Assembly: GCA_031549105.1 (NCBI GenBank)
Contig: JAVBQK010000176.1
Span: 1 to 9,439, forward strand
Direction: 5' to 3'
Source: Avichristensenella sp031549105
GTDB taxonomy: Bacteria > Bacillota > Clostridia > Christensenellales > Aristaeellaceae
Length of the DNA stretch: 9,439 nt
Part shown: positions 6,958 to 9,439 of the stretch, in pieces
How positions within the stretch are numbered: the stretch's first letter is position 1
How the letters are laid out: every line of letters begins with the position of its first letter
The notes under the pieces: model-generated
What the model was told of the DNA's origin: nothing
What the model saw: the letters and a program-made list of their open reading frames with translations, nothing else
Database searches by the model: none
Translations under genes and position numbers: made by a program

Positions 6958-8439
6958 TCAATCTAATAATGAATCAAAATAGCGCGCCACCCAGTCCTGC
7001 ATCGTCTCTGGCAGCGCGGTGCGTCGCATCGCCTGCGCGGCGGACTGCTGGTACTGCCCGATGACCTGGCCATACGGCACAGAGCCGGAGAAATCACCCA
7101 GGTCGGGTCCAAGCTGCATCTGCTGGGACTCGCCCTCGCCCTTTTCGCCTTCGACGTAGGACGACTCGTTATCGCCGCCGAGCCGCGTGGGGTCGTAGAT
7201 GCGCTCATACGCGCCAACCTTGTCCTGGATGGGGTTGGTACCGCCCATGCCCAGCGACGATTGGCTCATGCCTGATGAATAGCCCGCATCCTTCTGCGTG
7301 GTGCCGCGCCCCGCGCCACCACCACCGCCTTGGCTTTGTCCCATGCCAACGCCTGAACCCGCTCCGGTTCCACTGCCGGCCTGCGCCACCCCGGCACGCG
7401 CCAGTTTCATAAGTGCTGATATATCCGCGCCGGTCGATCCCGCGCTCGCGCTATTGCACGTACCGGCAAGCGCCGTCATCGCCGCGGAAACATTGCCTGC
7501 CGACGCCGACGCCGCGCTAGAGGAAAGACCCTGTTGTGCCGCGCCCGCCGGGGCAAGCGCCGCCGCCTGTGCCAGCTGCTCGGCCGTCTCCTTCGCCGTT
7601 TCAGCGCTCTCCAGCATCTCCTGGATCGCGGCAAGCGCGTCCTGCATTTCCTGCGAGTCGCCGCTCTCCATCGCGGAGGATAGACCCTTCAGCGCGGACT
7701 GCGAGCCAAGCGCCTGGGAAGTCTCCCGGGCAACGCGCTGCTGAATATCCTTTTGCAGCTTCTCTATCTGCTTTTGTTTCTCGTCCAGCTTGGCCAGCGC
7801 CTCACGCTTGTTATCGGCGGTGCGCAACTCCTGTGCCATTTCGCCGGTGATGCGCCGAAGCTCCCGGCGCTCCTCCTCGGTCAGCCCCTGGTCTTCCATC
7901 GCATCCGCTGCTTTTTCGATCTCCTTCGCCTCCGCGCGGAGCGCCTGTCGGACCGTTTCACGCGCACGGATAACCGCATCCTGCGGATTGGGCAGCATGA
8001 ATAGCACGCCGGTGACCACCACGAGCGCTATAGCCGGAATCCACAGCCCACGCGAGATGCGAACCGGAAGCGCCTGCTTGACCGGCAGCGCCTTCAGGGA
8101 CGCTTCGGCATCGGCGCGCTGCAGGTCATGCATCGCGCCTTCTTCGCCCGTAAAGGCGAGCGCCGTGCGCACGCGCTCCTTCAGGCCGCAGCCGTCCGCG
8201 CGGCGGGCAGCATAGCCTACCGGCACGGGCAGCAGCAGCCCGGTGAGCGCCCCGGCCACCGGGCACACGGCAAAGATGCACAGCAGGTATTGCCACAGCA
8301 TCTCGATCGGCGTGAAGAACGACACCGCCGTCAGCACAAGGCATCCCGCCGCGCCCGATACAAGGCCGATGAAAAGGCCTTGTATCACGCGCAGCATCCG
8401 AATGCGCCCACGAACGGGTTTTAGCGCTTTCTTCATCAT
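6958..8439 (-). CDS. Membrane protein with coiled coil and Gly/Ser-rich linker (unnamed family)
   Basis: 493 residues with no recognised enzyme motif. A basic start (residues 1-17) precedes membrane segments at about 17-41 and 47-71; a third lies at about 132-149. Then comes a highly charged helical region (about 155-240, rich in Glu, Lys, Gln and Arg), probably a coiled coil, followed by Ala/Ser-rich helices to about 350. A low-complexity Gly/Ser/Gln stretch (about 350-400) leads to a C-terminal block, VPYGQVIGQYQQSAAQAMRR (454-473), then LPETMQDWVARYF (476-488). From memory, C-termini of this kind recur in coiled-coil membrane proteins encoded beside MoxR genes; that is not confirmed here. 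The start ATG overlaps the upstream permease stop by four bases (ATGA). No clear ribosome binding site precedes it, so translation is probably coupled. The position between exporter and MoxR suggests a link between the two. Confidence 0.85.
   Translation of the reverse strand: MMKKALKPVRGRIRMLRVIQGLFIGLVSGAAGCLVLTAVSFFTPIEMLWQYLLCIFAVCPVAGALTGLLLPVPVGYAARRADGCGLKERVRTALAFTGEEGAMHDLQRADAEASLKALPVKQALPVRISRGLWIPAIALVVVTGVLFMLPNPQDAVIRARETVRQALRAEAKEIEKAADAMEDQGLTEEERRELRRITGEMAQELRTADNKREALAKLDEKQKQIEKLQKDIQQRVARETSQALGSQSALKGLSSAMESGDSQEMQDALAAIQEMLESAETAKETAEQLAQAAALAPAGAAQQGLSSSAASASAGNVSAAMTALAGTCNSASAGSTGADISALMKLARAGVAQAGSGTGAGSGVGMGQSQGGGGGAGRGTTQKDAGYSSGMSQSSLGMGGTNPIQDKVGAYERIYDPTRLGGDNESSYVEGEKGEGESQQMQLGPDLGDFSGSVPYGQVIGQYQQSAAQAMRRTALPETMQDWVARYFDSLLD
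8357..8386 (-). other. Perfect 11-bp inverted repeat inside the coding region
   Basis: Arms GATACAAGGCC (8357-8367) and GGCCTTGTATC (8376-8386) are exact reverse complements around an 8-base loop. In the minus-strand transcript the hairpin would cover bases 54-83 of the 493-residue protein gene, codons 18-28, in the first membrane segment. No U-run follows, so it does not look like a terminator. It might slow translation or shape mRNA stability between the exporter and MoxR parts of the operon, or be chance. Confidence 0.6.
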
Positions 8440-9377
8440 GATTTTTTCTTGGACCTGCGGCCGCTGGGCTTGATAAACACTGCGGCCAGTCCCGTCAGGA
8501 TCATCGACGTACCCACCAGCACAGCCATGTTGATCATCGCGGTGGAGCCGCTCAGCTCGAACAGCGAATAGAGCTGGTTGCCTTGGTAGCCGCCCATCTC
8601 AAAGGTGCGCTGCAGGATGCCTGTTTGCTGCACCAGCATCGAGAAGAGGCCTACACCTGGGTTCAGATACAGGATCTTGGGGATGGCCCGCACCGCCTCG
8701 GTCGCAACCTGGCCGCTGCCGCCGATGAACACAGAAGATGTGCCGTACTGCGCCATCCGGACCATATCCAGCAGCTCATTGATCTGGCCCATTTGGAAAA
8801 CGATGGGGAAGAGGATCGTGCCTACGCCCAGCGCAAAGATGCTCAGATATGCGACGACCGTCGCGGTGACGGTGCGCTTGAACACCGCTGAGCAAAAGAT
8901 GCCAATGGAGCAGCAGGCCAGCGCCGTCACGATCAGAAACACCATCATCAGCAGGAGTTCCGACAGCGTGATGCCGCCAAAGAACAGCGTCAGCACCAGC
9001 GGCGGCAGCGACGCCACCACCATCAACCCCAGGAAGCAAACGCTAGACAGCAGCTTGCCCAGCACGATCGAAAGCGAGCTGACGCGGGTGCACAGCAGCA
9101 GGTCCAGCGTCTGGCGTTCGCGCTCGCCGGCGATGGAGCCGGCCGTCAGCGCGGGGGCAACCAGGATGATCAGCGCAAACTGCATGACTGACAGGTAGAT
9201 ATACGTCTCGATGCCGGCGCGCAGGTTACCAAGCGATAGCTGCGGCTTTTGCAGCGTCACCAGCGCCACGCCCGATACCAGCAGCAGGAACACCATATAC
9301 AGCGTCAGCAGCAGCGGCGCGCGGTAGGAGCGCATCCGCCGGGTCATCGACGATTCGAAAATCGGATTACGCATCAT
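8436..9377 (-). CDS. ABC-2 type transporter permease
   Basis: 313 residues with about six membrane segments: roughly 22-41, 62-84, 107-133, 139-165, 170-195 and 281-302. Between segments 2 and 3 lies the hallmark ABC-2 permease stretch GSIAGERERQTLDLLL (80-95), which packs against the ATPase. The topology matches exporters of the ABC-2/NatB-like type that move drugs, lipids, polysaccharides or peptides; the substrate cannot be told. A long loop of about 85 residues between segments 5 and 6 probably lies outside the membrane. The start at 9377 overlaps the ATPase gene by 11 bp and has a strong ribosome binding site (GGAGGTGA, 9391-9384); a second ATG follows directly. The protein ends in a basic tail (RRSKKKS), and its TGA overlaps the next ATG. 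With the ATPase it should form the exporter of this operon. Confidence 0.92.
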   Translation of the reverse strand: MMRNPIFESSMTRRMRSYRAPLLLTLYMVFLLLVSGVALVTLQKPQLSLGNLRAGIETYIYLSVMQFALIILVAPALTAGSIAGERERQTLDLLLCTRVSSLSIVLGKLLSSVCFLGLMVVASLPPLVLTLFFGGITLSELLLMMVFLIVTALACCSIGIFCSAVFKRTVTATVVAYLSIFALGVGTILFPIVFQMGQINELLDMVRMAQYGTSSVFIGGSGQVATEAVRAIPKILYLNPGVGLFSMLVQQTGILQRTFEMGGYQGNQLYSLFELSGSTAMINMAVLVGTSMILTGLAAVFIKPSGRRSKKKS

Positions 9378-9439
9378 TGCGCGTCACCTCCATGAATACA
9401 GTTTCCAGGTTGACCGGCGGCCTGTGGAAGTCTGTGACG
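9367..9439 (-). CDS. ABC transporter ATP-binding protein (C-terminal end only)
   Basis: Only the last 23 codons and a TAA stop (9369-9367) are inside the window; the rest lies beyond the right edge. The visible peptide contains PPVNLETVFMEVTRNDA, which matches the usual C-terminal ending of ABC-2 exporter ATPases (a Leu-Glu-x-Val-Phe-x-Glu-Val/Leu-Thr pattern). The assignment rests on this short motif, the same strand, and the 11-bp overlap with a clear ABC-2 permease gene. No Walker or signature motif can be checked here. It should supply the ATP hydrolysis for the exporter. Confidence 0.8.
   Translation of the reverse strand, partial: VTDFHRPPVNLETVFMEVTRNDA
9384..9391 (-). promoter_or_regulatory. 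Ribosome binding site of the ABC permease gene
   Basis: GGAGGTGA on the minus strand, six bases before the ATG at 9377. It lies within the coding end of the ATPase gene, where it also encodes part of the ATPase C-terminus (MEVT), so the two genes are compactly overlapped. Confidence 0.75.

Noticed and set aside
7240..7390. Gly/Ser-rich stretch as a possible frameshift or sequencing artefact
   Set aside because: The frame stays open across it and a sensible, structured C-terminal block follows, so it is better read as a real linker.
8605..9198. A 197-codon open frame on the plus strand
   Set aside because: Antisense to the ABC permease, Ser/Arg/Thr-rich, with no motif or plausible ribosome binding site.

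Overview
The window is one tightly packed gene cluster read entirely from the minus strand, so the biological order runs from position 9439 down to 1. The DNA is GC-rich (about 60% by eye). Most starts have strong AGGAGG-type ribosome binding sites. These, together with the style of the secreted protein at the left end, suggest a GC-rich member of the Firmicutes/Clostridia, possibly gut-associated. No rRNA, tRNA or taxonomic marker is present, so this placement is a guess. I see no mobile element, CRISPR array, tRNA or integration scar.

Layout in transcription order: (1) the last 23 codons of an ABC transporter ATPase (9439-9367, cut by the window edge); (2) an ABC-2 type permease with six membrane segments (9377-8436); (3) a 493-residue protein with three membrane segments, a coiled coil, a Gly/Ser-rich linker and a distinct C-terminal block (8439-6958); (4) a MoxR-family AAA+ ATPase (6944-5949); (5) a soluble DUF58 protein with a von Willebrand factor A (VWA)-type MIDAS, or metal-binding, motif (5939-5064); (6) a BatA-like membrane-anchored VWA protein (5054-3294); (7) an 898-residue membrane protein with two VWA domains around a glutamine-amidotransferase-like domain (3304-608); (8) a secreted protein cut by the left edge (552-1). 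Genes 1 to 7 overlap or lie within 13 bp of each other. Only the last gene is separated by a short gap (55 bp). No promoter or terminator is convincing inside the window, so the cluster is probably one operon starting beyond position 9439.

How the genes may work together: MoxR ATPases act as chaperone-like remodelling machines that use VWA proteins as adaptors. Here one MoxR is followed by three proteins carrying four VWA modules. One is cytosolic (DUF58) and two are membrane proteins with large domains predicted outside the membrane. This resembles the Bat (aerotolerance) operons, but no BatD or TPR-containing BatB/E partner is seen. An ABC-2 exporter and the coiled-coil membrane protein occupy the upstream positions instead. 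A reasonable inference is a cell-envelope assembly or export machine in which the ATPase acts on the membrane VWA proteins. The substrate cannot be read from the sequence.

Points worth a second look are: the mixed state of the four metal-binding sites, including one with Ala at the expected Thr; an 11-bp perfect inverted repeat inside the start of the 493-residue gene; repeated fusion of stop codons with ribosome binding sites; the Lys/Pro-rich cytoplasmic tail of the 898-residue protein; and the secreted protein with two similar acidic helix motifs.
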